A DNA stretch of 64,000 nt from JAPOXR01 sp965219635. Lineage in GTDB: Bacteria > Pseudomonadota > Alphaproteobacteria > Rhodobacterales > Rhodobacteraceae. The notes below the pieces were generated by a model. That model saw only the letters and a list, made by a program, of their open reading frames with translations, had not been told where the DNA came from and did no database searches. Below, piece by piece: positions 26,274 to 34,967 of the stretch (the first letter of the stretch is position 1; every line of letters starts with the position of its first letter). Both the position numbers and the translations under genes were made by a program. Where the stretch lies: assembly GCA_965219635.1 (NCBI GenBank), contig OZ244783.1, positions 1,178,001 to 1,242,000 of the forward strand. The letters are read 5' to 3'.

Positions 26274-27437
26274 TCAACCGTCCTCAAGATACAGCAGCGC
26301 CCCCAGCGATGACAGGAACACCACGAGGGGAGGGAGCCATGCAGCAAGCAAAACAGGGATCTGCTCGCTTTCCCCCAAGACGCGCGCAAAGTTGCCGAGC
26401 ATGATCGCAGCAATGATGGCCACCAAGCTGATTGTTATCATGAGAGGCATATTGCCAAACCGGTTCGGACGCAAAGCGAAACAGCCGCCCAGCAAAACCA
26501 TGGAGGCAAGCAGCAAGGGCTTTGCAAGCTCCGTTTGTTGATGGATCCGGTGCAGTGTGGACGAAAAACCCGCCTCCTCCAACTGCTTGATCACTGGTCC
26601 CAGCTTCCAGAACGAAACACTCTCCGGAGGGTCAAGGCTCTCCCTGATCTGATCAGGAGTCAATCGCGTCTTGAGGCATTCTTCCGAGACATCAACCGGG
26701 CGGGACCCATCGATATTCTCGCCTTCGGCCCGGTTCCAGGCCTTCATTCCATACATGCAAAATCCTGGCGAGAGCTCCGTTGCCGCAGATTGAGCCTCGC
26801 CGCCCTGCGAGAAGTCCGAGCTCGGCGGCAGATCGTCGACGAGTTCACCAGCAACTGCATACAGGCGCCGCGTAAGGGTGCCTTCCGCATCGAACATGAA
26901 GACATGAACATCTCCGAAGAACTTGCCACCCCGGGTGCTGGAGGCTCGTATGACCGTCTGTTGGTTGTCGATGACCTGCCTCAACCAGATCAATCCGTCT
27001 TCCTTGAAAAACACCTGCGTCACATCTTGCGCATTACTGGTCACAGCGGTCCTGTGGGTCTTGGACATCCAGGCAACCACCGGATTGATCGCCATGAAAG
27101 CCATGACTCCGAGAACAACCGCAATAGTAGCCGGTACTCCAAGGGTCCACATAGCGGACTTGCCGAACGTGCGAATCACCGGCATTTCGGAGGCTGTAGA
27201 CAGCCGCAGGGACATCAGGAGCGCAGCGACAGCGACGATCACAGGGAGCATTGCGTATACGGATTCCGGGGTCTTGAGGAGTGTCAGACCCAGAAGCCTG
27301 GCAGTTCCCAGGTCAAGATCGCCATACGAGCTTATGTGTTTCTCTGTCTGAAAGAGGAAATAGAGCACAAACACTGCGATCGTAACGCCGCCAATCGCCA
27401 GCAGGTACCGCCGTGTCAGGTAAGCGCCGAGTATCAT
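26274..27437 (-). CDS. lptG: LPS export ABC transporter permease LptG
   Basis: About 387 residues from MILGAYLTRRYLLAIGGVTI. A YjgP/YjgQ permease: N-terminal and C-terminal membrane segments flank a periplasmic jellyroll (VFFKEDGLIWLRQVIDNQQT). Together with LptF and the LptB ATPase (not in this window) it lifts LPS from the inner membrane. The ATG overlaps the lptF stop by 4 bp (ATGA). Confidence 0.94.
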   Translation of the reverse strand: MILGAYLTRRYLLAIGGVTIAVFVLYFLFQTEKHISSYGDLDLGTARLLGLTLLKTPESVYAMLPVIVAVAALLMSLRLSTASEMPVIRTFGKSAMWTLGVPATIAVVLGVMAFMAINPVVAWMSKTHRTAVTSNAQDVTQVFFKEDGLIWLRQVIDNQQTVIRASSTRGGKFFGDVHVFMFDAEGTLTRRLYAVAGELVDDLPPSSDFSQGGEAQSAATELSPGFCMYGMKAWNRAEGENIDGSRPVDVSEECLKTRLTPDQIRESLDPPESVSFWKLGPVIKQLEEAGFSSTLHRIHQQTELAKPLLLASMVLLGGCFALRPNRFGNMPLMITISLVAIIAAIMLGNFARVLGESEQIPVLLAAWLPPLVVFLSSLGALLYLEDG

Positions 27438-28609
27438 GTCGCAGGCCTCGGGGACCCGGATCGGCCGGCCATTCCAGGGCGCGCGCGGCACGACCACAGC
27501 AAGATAATGATGATGATCGCCAATCCCAGAAAGTGGTGTACATACAGGGTGGCAATCGGAAGTCCTCCCAGCATGGCACTCTCCTCGAGATTGTCTCCCA
27601 AAAGGTGCAAGGCGACAATCACCAGGATTGCAGGGATCAGAGTCACCCGGCTGCGGATGCCGACCGCATCGGCAAGCAGCAGGGCGGCTACTCCAATGAG
27701 AGGGTAGATCAACGAGCGGAGCGACTTGGCAATCCGGTCGTGAATCTCGAACCGGTAGCTATGCCCATCCGCCTCCTCCGGAACGGCCGCGTCGGACATG
27801 CGCCCGAGAAGCTCGCCCGTGGACATGTTACGCATTTGCCCGCTCAGGGCCGTGCGCTGCGAGATGAAATTGGAGAGATCGAAGCGCAGCGTGTCAAACG
27901 ATAGTGTCTGGAGCTCGCGGCGCCGCTTGTCCCACTCCTCGATTTGTCCCGATTGCAATTCCAGAACCGGATCCAGATTGAACCGCAACAGGCTTGCTTC
28001 ACTGGCAAAGTAGGTTCGTTCGCGGTTTGGGTCCCTTGCATCATGTATGAAGACATTCCTGAGAACTCCGCCATCAGCCACATCAGCCACGAACAAGGCC
28101 ATTCCGGCTACAGGAAAGTGAAACAGACCCTGTTTTATCTGCCTGCTGGCGATGTTGTTGTGCGTGGAGGTGTTGAGCTCATCAGTGCGCAATTCGCCGA
28201 GCGGGATCAGCACATGAACCAGGAGGCTGGAAAGAACGGCGCCAAACAGGCCCACACAGATAAACGGTTGCACAATGCGCGCTGGTCCCACACCCGCATT
28301 TTTGAGCGCAATCAGCTCGCCGGATGCTCGCATCCGGTAGAACAGATAAGTGACAACTATGACAAAGGATAACGGTATCGCATTCGAAGTGGACAGCGGA
28401 AACAAGAGGGCCACGTATTCGACTATGATCAAAGGGGACTGGCCCGCTGCGACAAGCCGGTCGAGGGCCCTGACCGAGAGGTTGACCCAATTCACACCGA
28501 CAAGAATCGAGGTCGTCGCCGCCAGCAACAGCAGGCACCTGATATAGACGTAGCGGTCGTACCGCTTCACGATTTGCCCCAACCTACAAGAATCCGTAGG
28601 GCTAGACAT
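27434..28609 (-). CDS. lptF: LPS export ABC transporter permease LptF
   Basis: About 391 residues from MSSPTDSCRLGQIVKRYDRY, preceded by AGGTGG at close spacing. Same family and topology as LptG, with KNAGVGPARIVQPFICVGLF and the coupling-region sequence SGELIAL. It is the first gene of the lptF-lptG-lptD-surA-pdxA-rsmA unit and is divergent from pepA, the usual arrangement. Confidence 0.94.
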   Translation of the reverse strand: MSSPTDSCRLGQIVKRYDRYVYIRCLLLLAATTSILVGVNWVNLSVRALDRLVAAGQSPLIIVEYVALLFPLSTSNAIPLSFVIVVTYLFYRMRASGELIALKNAGVGPARIVQPFICVGLFGAVLSSLLVHVLIPLGELRTDELNTSTHNNIASRQIKQGLFHFPVAGMALFVADVADGGVLRNVFIHDARDPNRERTYFASEASLLRFNLDPVLELQSGQIEEWDKRRRELQTLSFDTLRFDLSNFISQRTALSGQMRNMSTGELLGRMSDAAVPEEADGHSYRFEIHDRIAKSLRSLIYPLIGVAALLLADAVGIRSRVTLIPAILVIVALHLLGDNLEESAMLGGLPIATLYVHHFLGLAIIIIILLWSCRARPGMAGRSGSPRPAT

Positions 28610-28704
28610 ATACCACCTGAGCGGTGCCACTTGTAGTGATGTCTGGAACTCTGGCCAGTGAAACGGTATCCGGTTCCGGAATCAAATGAAGTCGGAATTT
28701 GCCA

Positions 28705-30183
28705 GTGACACAGCAACCAGAAGTCCAGTTTGCCAGCCACGATTGGGATCGGATCATGTCCTTTCCCGGCAGCATCGCAGTATTTCTGAATCCCGATGGA
28801 TCGGCCGCGGATTTGGCCAAGGAACTGGACAGGCGCTGCGCAGGACAGTTGGGGAGGGTTTCCGGCACAAAGGTTTTCAAGGACCTGAAGGGACCCGCTG
28901 CCCTAGTGATCCCAAGCCCGCATGGATGCAATGCTGAATCACTGATCGTTGCCAAGTTGCCAGCCGACGCAACAGAATTGCAATTGAAGCAAGTCGGTGC
29001 CGAGATCGCAGCACAGGCAGGCCATCAGGGATTGGCAGTGCTTGCCAGCGGCGTCGCTGGTGCTGAACTTGTTGCCCTCGGCGCCAGTCTGGGACTTTAT
29101 TCGTTCGACGTTCACCGTACCAAGAAGGAAGATGGTAACCGCCGGGGGGCCGGTGTGACCGTATTCACAGATAGTCCCGAAGTGGCCGCGGACCGTTTCC
29201 GGTATTTCTCGGCAATTGCTGAGGGCGTCTATTTGACCCGGGATCTGGTCAATGAACCTGCAAACATACTGACGACGACCGAGTTTGCCCGCAGGATCGA
29301 GCAACTGCGCGAGTATGGGCTTTCAGTGAAGATCATGGATGAAGACGAGTTGGAGCGTCTGGGTATGAAGGCTCTGCTCGCTGTCGGGCAGGGCTCAAAG
29401 TCGCCGTCCCGCGTGGCCATCATGGAATGGCAGGGGACAGAGGCAGAAAGGCCACTTGCACTGATTGGCAAGGGTGTCGTGTTTGATACCGGCGGTATTT
29501 CGATCAAGCCGTCGGCCAAGATGGAAGAAATGACCATGGACATGGCCGGCGCCGCGGTTGTGGTCGGGGTCATGAAATCGCTGGCCTTGCGTCGATCAGC
29601 TTCTCATGTCGTGGGCATTGTCGGTTTGGTCGAGAACATGCCCGGCGGAGCAGCGCAGCGTCCAGGTGATGTAGTCAAGACACTGAAAGGCGACACGGTC
29701 GAGGTTACTAATACGGATGCCGAAGGCAGGATGGTTCTGGCCGACCTACTCTGGCACATACAGGAGGAGTACAATCCTACAGCGATGATCGATCTGGCAA
29801 CCCTGACAGGCGCAATCATCGTGGCTCTGGGTGATGACCTTGCAGGTATCTTCGCCAATGACGATGAATTTGTGGCTGCATTCCTGGAAGCGGCCGCCAA
29901 GGAAGGCGAGGGTGCGTGGCGGATGCCCTTGCACGACCCCTACAACAAGATGATGAAGTCCAGGGTTGCAGACACCCAGAACGTCGGCGGCCGCGCTGCT
30001 GGCGCTGTCACAGCGGCACAGTTTCTCAAGCGCTTCGTCAAGCAAGATTGCCCGTGGATGCATATGGACATTGCGGGTGTGGCATATTCGCAAAGCCGGA
30101 AGGGTGTTGCGTCCAAATGGGGCACTGGCTGGGGTGTGCAGTCGCTAAACCGGCTCATAGCGGAAAGGTACGAGACGGATTGA
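28705..30183 (+). CDS. pepA: Leucyl aminopeptidase PepA (M17)
   Basis: About 492 residues from GTG 28705 (a TTG two codons upstream is also in frame). The M17 signature NTDAEGRMVLADLLWH is intact, as are the metal-binding segments LIGKGVVFDTGGISIKP and MEEMTMDMAGAAVVVG. PepA removes N-terminal residues from peptides and in some bacteria also binds DNA. Its stop overlaps the TTG start of holC. Confidence 0.95.
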   Translation: MTQQPEVQFASHDWDRIMSFPGSIAVFLNPDGSAADLAKELDRRCAGQLGRVSGTKVFKDLKGPAALVIPSPHGCNAESLIVAKLPADATELQLKQVGAEIAAQAGHQGLAVLASGVAGAELVALGASLGLYSFDVHRTKKEDGNRRGAGVTVFTDSPEVAADRFRYFSAIAEGVYLTRDLVNEPANILTTTEFARRIEQLREYGLSVKIMDEDELERLGMKALLAVGQGSKSPSRVAIMEWQGTEAERPLALIGKGVVFDTGGISIKPSAKMEEMTMDMAGAAVVVGVMKSLALRRSASHVVGIVGLVENMPGGAAQRPGDVVKTLKGDTVEVTNTDAEGRMVLADLLWHIQEEYNPTAMIDLATLTGAIIVALGDDLAGIFANDDEFVAAFLEAAAKEGEGAWRMPLHDPYNKMMKSRVADTQNVGGRAAGAVTAAQFLKRFVKQDCPWMHMDIAGVAYSQSRKGVASKWGTGWGVQSLNRLIAERYETD

Positions 30184-30638
30184 GCGAGGCGTACTTCTAC
30201 AGTTTGGCAGTCAGGGACCGGGTTGCGACGCTTCGATCGATCTTGAACCAGTCACGCGGCCGGGGCTGGAGAGTCGCGGTGAAATGCGCTTCCAGCGCAG
30301 ATGCGCGAGCATTCGACGGCGCTTTGTGGAAGGGCCCGCAGGAGACTTTCCTGCCGCATGCTGTAGAAGGCGGCCGTTTTGACGAGGAGCAACCCATACT
30401 GATCGTAACAGGGGACGAGCCTGCCAACCGGCCGGCGGCGCTGGTGCTCGTGGATCACTTTGAGTTGAGTTTGAATAGTATTCCCGGGCTCCAACGGATC
30501 TGCGTGATTTATGACGGCACAGAAGAGTCGAACCAGTCCACCGCTCGTGAATTGGCATCCCGGTTGCATGAAGCCGGTCAAGAAGTCGTATTCTGGTTCG
30601 ACAGGGAAGGGGCCTGGACCAAAGCAGGCTATCCCTGA
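30180..30638 (+). CDS. holC: DNA polymerase III chi subunit
   Basis: About 152 residues from TTG 30180, which overlaps the pepA stop by 4 bp (TTGA), a coupling arrangement. The HolC fold is recognisable: EAYFYSLAVRDRVATLRSIL, the WRVAVKCASSADARAFDGALW segment around the conserved basic and aromatic residues, and QPILIVTGDEPANRPAALVLVD. Chi links the clamp loader to SSB. PepA-HolC order is common in proteobacteria. Confidence 0.9.
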   Translation: MSEAYFYSLAVRDRVATLRSILNQSRGRGWRVAVKCASSADARAFDGALWKGPQETFLPHAVEGGRFDEEQPILIVTGDEPANRPAALVLVDHFELSLNSIPGLQRICVIYDGTEESNQSTARELASRLHEAGQEVVFWFDREGAWTKAGYP

Positions 30639-30840
30639 ACTTGCAAAGCAACTGACCTACTCCAGGCTGGGCTAATGGTCGGAGTAGCCGCCCCGGACCC
30701 CTGTAGGTCCGTTCTGCGCATTGGCCTCGTATCTGGATTGGAGATTGCAGGAACTGTGAACAGCCAGTTGCATTGGCGATTTCGCCCGGATAGTGGCAGC
30801 GCTCCAACCAGAATGGTGCAATTTCCTGAAGGAGGCCAAC

Positions 30841-31260
30841 TTGAGCGAGCGAACCCTATCGATAATCAAGCCTGATGCCACGAGGCGCAACCTGACAGGC
30901 AGCATCAATGCCAGACTTGAAAGCGCAGGCCTTCGGATAGTCGCACAAAGGCGTTTGCAATTGTCCGCGGCGCAAGCGGCCCAATTCTACGATGTTCACA
31001 AGGATCGGCCATTTTTCGCCGAACTGTGCGAATTCATGACTTCCGGGCCGGTGGTCGTGCAGGTGCTGGAAGGAGAAAACGCAATTCTCGTCAATCGCGA
31101 GGTGATGGGAGCAACAGACCCGGCCAACGCCGACGACGGCACGATACGAAAAGACTTCGCAGTCTCGCTCACGGAAAACTCGGTGCACGGGTCGGATGCG
31201 CCCGAAACGGCGGCGCGAGAGGTTTCCTTCTTCTTTGCCGAGATCGACATTCCAGGTTGA
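30841..31260 (+). CDS. ndk: Nucleoside diphosphate kinase
   Basis: 139 residues from TTG 30841, chosen because GGAGG lies 5 bp upstream and the protein then starts LSERTLSIIKPDATRR like the family. The active-site histidine is in the NSVHGSDAPETAAREVSFFF motif. It equalises NTP/NDP pools through a phosphohistidine. The frame stays open to an ATG at 30793, which is less likely. It lies 67 bp before the tRNA(CAU) gene. Confidence 0.95.
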   Translation: MSERTLSIIKPDATRRNLTGSINARLESAGLRIVAQRRLQLSAAQAAQFYDVHKDRPFFAELCEFMTSGPVVVQVLEGENAILVNREVMGATDPANADDGTIRKDFAVSLTENSVHGSDAPETAAREVSFFFAEIDIPG

Positions 31261-31327
31261 ACGCGGCCGAGCATGCGCGCTGCCGCAGTGCTTGACCGAA
31301 AGAGGCCAAACAAATAGTTTTTGTCGG

Positions 31328-31403
31328 GGGCCCGTAGCTCAACGGTGAGAGCGGAGCGCTCATAACGCTTAGGTTGGGGGTTCAAATCCCTCCGGGCCTA
31401 CCA
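31328..31403 (+). tRNA. tRNA with CAU anticodon (elongator Met or Ile2)
   Basis: 76 nt with encoded CCA. Acceptor GGGCCCG pairs with CGGGCCT (one G-U), the D-arm is GCTC/GAGC, the anticodon stem is GAGCG/CGCTT with loop CTCATAA (CAT at 31361-31363), and the T-arm is GGGGG/CCCTC. It lacks the initiator features (mismatched first pair, GGG/CCC in the anticodon stem). Elongator Met and the lysidine-modified Ile2 cannot be separated safely by eye. The convergent kinase gene ends inside its last six bases. Confidence 0.92.
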
Positions 31404-32780
31404 CCCCTGATCGTTGCCGCCTGCAACAACTGCCGTTGGAGGTTCGCCCAATGGCAGTCGGAGTATGGCCTTAAGCCCGTGCAGGTGGTCGCTGGCAGAC
31501 AGTTCCAGCGTTCCCCCATGACTGACTGCAACGTCGTGCGCAATCGACAGGCCCAGCCCAACTCCGCCTCCCTTGTCGAGGTTTCTGGCAGGATCAAGCC
31601 GGGTGAACGGGCGGATTGCTTCCTTGCGCTTGTCTTCCGGAATGCCGGGGCCGTCATCCTCCACCACGAACTGCACACTGGTTGAATCGCCGATGACAGT
31701 TACAAGGCATGTGCTGGCGTAACGCCTGGCATTCTCGATCAGGTTGTCCAGAGCACGAGTGATGGCGACCGGCCGGCCGGCAAGCAGGACTTCCTGCCGC
31801 GGATCGCTGGTGCCTGCCAGGGAAATGTCCTGACCTGCCATTTGGGCCTTCTGCACCAAGGATCCTGCCAAATCGAAGGCGCGTATTTCGACTGGAGTTT
31901 CCTGGGTTGTGTCCCACGTGAACTCAAGAAGCTCATTCACCATGCCGCTCATGTGCCGGACATCCGAAATCAGCATGTTGACTTGCGGCGAGTCATCAAG
32001 CGTCTCCAGGCCGAGCCGAAGCCTTGTCAAAGGTGTGCGCAAGTCGTGGCCGATATTGGACAGCATGCGAGTTCGCTGTTCCATGAATGTCTCTATGCGC
32101 GAGCGCATATCCAGGAATGCGGCTGTGGCCTCTCGGACTTCGGTGGCTCCGGACACATGCAACTCGACATTTCGTCCTTGCCCGAACGCCTTTGACGCAT
32201 CGGCGAGCATGATGATGGGCCGCAACTGGTTCTTCAGGAACAGGTAGGCAATGAGTGTCATGACCGTTCCGGCGAACAGCATTAACACGAGGAGCTGGTG
32301 CGGGTTTGATGGCGAGAACTTTCGGCGGCTCAGTGAGATCGACACTTCTCCATGTGCCGTCGGTGCCCTGATCTCGACACTTGAGCCATCGTCTTTCAGA
32401 AGGTCGATCGAGGTAATGCTGGGAATGGAGTTGCGCAGGCTGTCGATGACAATTCGCCCGGACAGGTCGATGAACTGCCTTTGATCCGGCCGCGTCAAGG
32501 AAGGCGCGTCCTCAATATGGACTGCCATGTTGATGGGGACTGACAAGGGCGTTACCCGGTCCATCGCGCCCTCGATATCGGCCGCCGAGTTTATGCGGGA
32601 AAGTACGAGGCGAATCTGCGGTTCGACGTTTGCCACCATCTGCCGTGTGACGCGGTCGAAATGCCGCTGTATGATGATTGCGGCAAATATCAACTGGATC
32701 ATTATGACCGGGAAGAGCAATATCAGGATTGCCCGACTCCTGAGACCCTTCGGAAATATGGACTTCAGCAACGCGAACAT
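31398..32780 (-). CDS. EnvZ-like sensor histidine kinase (orphan)
   Basis: About 460 residues from MFALLKSIFPKGLRSRAIL. The first membrane segment (AILILLFPVIMIQLIFAAII) precedes a ~150-residue periplasmic sensor. A second membrane segment (LVLMLFAGTVMTLIAYLFL) leads into HAMP, then the phospho-acceptor H-box MLSNIGHDLRTPLTRLRLGL, the N-box NLIENARRYAS and the G boxes EDDGPGIPED and GGVGLGLSIAH. All catalytic motifs are intact. No response-regulator gene adjoins it; the usual OmpR-type partner must be elsewhere. The stop codon lies within the 3' end of the convergent tRNA(CAU) gene. Confidence 0.92.
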   Translation of the reverse strand: MFALLKSIFPKGLRSRAILILLFPVIMIQLIFAAIIIQRHFDRVTRQMVANVEPQIRLVLSRINSAADIEGAMDRVTPLSVPINMAVHIEDAPSLTRPDQRQFIDLSGRIVIDSLRNSIPSITSIDLLKDDGSSVEIRAPTAHGEVSISLSRRKFSPSNPHQLLVLMLFAGTVMTLIAYLFLKNQLRPIIMLADASKAFGQGRNVELHVSGATEVREATAAFLDMRSRIETFMEQRTRMLSNIGHDLRTPLTRLRLGLETLDDSPQVNMLISDVRHMSGMVNELLEFTWDTTQETPVEIRAFDLAGSLVQKAQMAGQDISLAGTSDPRQEVLLAGRPVAITRALDNLIENARRYASTCLVTVIGDSTSVQFVVEDDGPGIPEDKRKEAIRPFTRLDPARNLDKGGGVGLGLSIAHDVAVSHGGTLELSASDHLHGLKAILRLPLGEPPTAVVAGGNDQGW

Positions 32781-32878
32781 GATCGCACGAGATAGCCTGT
32801 TTCGTTGTCTGCGGGCGGAACCGATTGTTTCATGCTGAACAGCCCAATTCAAAGCCAAAATTCGCAACGGGTTCCGGC

Positions 32879-33799
32879 ATGAACAAGTCCGGTGCCGGGA
32901 CAGGTTGCGGGGCGGAATGGGCAACCCGCCTCAGGCCTGGCCTGCGCAGGATCATGGCGCCCAATGCCTCAGCCATGACGTATACCGGCACCAACACTTA
33001 TCTGTTGGGCCACGAACGTGTGGCGGTCATCGACCCGGGTCCAGACAATGACGAGCACCTTGAACGCATTCTGGCTTCAATAGCGGGCGAATTGGTCAAG
33101 ATATTCGTGACACATCCGCATTCGGACCATTCTGGTCTGGCAAGGCGGCTCTCCCATGAAACGGGGGCGGAAATACTTGCGCATTCGGGTGCCTCCGGTT
33201 CTGTCTCGCGCCGTTCTCTCGATATTGTAGACAGGCTTGGTTTGGGTGGCGGGGAAGGTTTGGACGCGTCCTTCCGGCCTCACCAGAAGTTGTCCAACGG
33301 GCAAGTCGTTGCAGACGTGGAATGGACCTTGCAAGCGCATCTGACACCCGGCCACATGGCCAATCACATGTGCTTTTCGCTGGTAGGCGAGGACTGCCTT
33401 TTTTCCGGGGACCATGTGATGGGATGGTCCACGACCATCGTTTCCCCGCCTCATGGCGACATGGGCGAATTCATGGAGTCGCTGCAAGCACTGATGGCAA
33501 GAAACGAGGCAATCTACTATCCTGGTCACGGTCTGCCTATCACTGACCCGCTGGCAGTAATGCGCAGGCAAAAGCACCACCGTCTGATGCGGGAGCAACA
33601 GATTCTGGGGTGTCTCAAGGCCGGTTTGGCCAGCAGCCGGGAAATTGTTCTGAAAGTGTATTCCGACCTGCCACCAGCGTTGCGCGGAGCCGCCGAAAGG
33701 AATGTCCTGGCGCACTTGCTTGACCTCCGGCATCGCCGGATTGTGGTTGCCGGCGAGGGTGCCCGCGGTGGAGGCGTCACGTTCCAGTTGGCAGAGTAG
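32879..33799 (+). CDS. MBL-fold metallohydrolase
   Basis: About 306 residues from ATG 32879 (MNKSGAGTGCGAEW); an ATG at 32825 is also in frame. The metallo-beta-lactamase metal motif HPHSDHSGLARRLS (HxHxDH), further ligands in HLTPGHMANHM and FSGDHVMGWST, and a C-terminal winged-helix-like end (YSDLPPALRGAAERNVLAHL) place it with the LACTB2/RNase-related hydrolases common in alphaproteobacteria. Substrate unknown. It is divergent from the kinase gene. Confidence 0.88.
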   Translation: MNKSGAGTGCGAEWATRLRPGLRRIMAPNASAMTYTGTNTYLLGHERVAVIDPGPDNDEHLERILASIAGELVKIFVTHPHSDHSGLARRLSHETGAEILAHSGASGSVSRRSLDIVDRLGLGGGEGLDASFRPHQKLSNGQVVADVEWTLQAHLTPGHMANHMCFSLVGEDCLFSGDHVMGWSTTIVSPPHGDMGEFMESLQALMARNEAIYYPGHGLPITDPLAVMRRQKHHRLMREQQILGCLKAGLASSREIVLKVYSDLPPALRGAAERNVLAHLLDLRHRRIVVAGEGARGGGVTFQLAE

Positions 33800-33979
33800 C
33801 CGAACCGAAGTCACCGGCCTTGGCGCGTTGCTCCGGGTCAACAATTAGGTGGCCGTGCCAGAAGCCTGAACCCAATTGGGTGCCTGCTCTTCGGGTGTCA
33901 TACGCGCCTTTGGAAACTGGCGCAGCACACAGCATTACAGGTGGACGCAATCGATTCAGTCTGCTAGTGCGCTCCCGGA

Positions 33980-34054
33980 TCCGGCGTAGCTCAGTGGTAG
34001 AGCAGTTGACTGTTAATCAATTGGCCGCAGGTTCGAATCCTGCCGCCGGAGCCA
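33980..34054 (+). tRNA. tRNA-Asn (GTT)
   Basis: 75 nt with encoded CCA. Acceptor TCCGGCG pairs with CGCCGGA. The D-arm is GCTC/GAGC, the anticodon loop CTGTTAA carries GTT, and the T-arm is GCAGG-TTCGAAT-CCTGC. All arms are canonical. Confidence 0.97.
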
Positions 34055-34192
34055 TTATCTCCAAAGAACCCGTGTTTCGTGGCCTGCAGGCCAGGAAACT
34101 CAGTGTCCAATAGTCGATGCATTCCCTTGATGTTGATGATTGAAGGAACTGGCTGCCACGGAACTTGTTGGCATGAGAGCTTTTGCTAGCAA

Positions 34193-34633
34193 TCAGCTTG
34201 TATCCAACCAGATCGTAACCGGCCCATCATTCTCAAGCCGAACCAGCATTTCCGAACCGTAGCTCCCAGTTTCAACCTGCTCGCAATATTTCCTTGCTTC
34301 GTCCACAAATCGCTTGAAGAGGCGTAGTCCTTCTTCGGGGTTCGCCGCTTGGGAAAACCCTGGCCGGTTGCCTCTTCGCGTATCTGCCGCCAAGGTGAAT
34401 TGACTCACCGCCAATATCGCCCCTCCAACATCCACCAGGGAACGGTTCATCTTTCCCTGGCCGTCGCGGAAGATCCGGAGCCGTGCAATCTTGCCAGCTG
34501 CCTTGATTGCATCGTCATCAGAGTCGGCCTGCATGGCGCACACCAGCACCAGCAATCCATGACCAATGCTGCCAACGACCCTGGAGTCAACCTCGACGCT
34601 GGCAGAAGCTACCCGTTGAACCAAACAACGCAT
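34193..34633 (-). CDS. dtd: D-aminoacyl-tRNA deacylase
   Basis: A 146-residue protein starting MRCLVQRVASASVEVD. The two active-site signatures SQFTLAADTRRGNRPGFSQA and NDGPVTIWLDTS (the Gly-cisPro region) are intact. It hydrolyses D-aminoacyl-tRNAs and mischarged Gly-tRNA. It appears to be a single-gene unit. Confidence 0.95.
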   Translation of the reverse strand: MRCLVQRVASASVEVDSRVVGSIGHGLLVLVCAMQADSDDDAIKAAGKIARLRIFRDGQGKMNRSLVDVGGAILAVSQFTLAADTRRGNRPGFSQAANPEEGLRLFKRFVDEARKYCEQVETGSYGSEMLVRLENDGPVTIWLDTS

Positions 34634-34967
34634 TGACCTTGCCTCATTTTTCCTCTGACTGCGCAGTCAACGCAATCGCATTGAGTGCCAAGCAACCTGC
34701 TGGCTGCCGCCCGGCAATATCCTTGTCCGGAAAGGAAACCACTATCAACTTGTCTGCTTCAAGTCGTGAAAAATGCTGCCGGGACGGGCTCTGCGCGGAC
34801 CGGGAATTCGAGCCGGACGGAATTCGCGCATCAAGCATCCCGGCAAGCGGTTACGGTTTCGGTTGCGTTTCCGAGCATTTACCGTCAATCGAAACCGGCA
34901 ATGACTATCATCAGGCTTTTTCTTGCATGAGCCGGTTTGTAAAGCCCGGCCGGGACACAGAAGTCCA
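34634..34967. other. Intergenic region without recognisable gene (334 bp)
   Basis: This lies between the divergent dtd and rnd genes. No RNA motif or supported reading frame was seen. It should contain both promoters, but no confident -35/-10 pair could be assigned. Confidence 0.45.

Noticed and set aside
25607..26404. A 265-residue plus-strand frame inside lptD
   Set aside because: Antisense to the conserved LptD N-terminal domain; no independent support.
26535..27707. A 390-residue plus-strand frame across lptG and lptF
   Set aside because: It spans two real, conserved permease genes on the other strand, is rich in Arg/His/Gln as shadow frames are, and matches nothing known.
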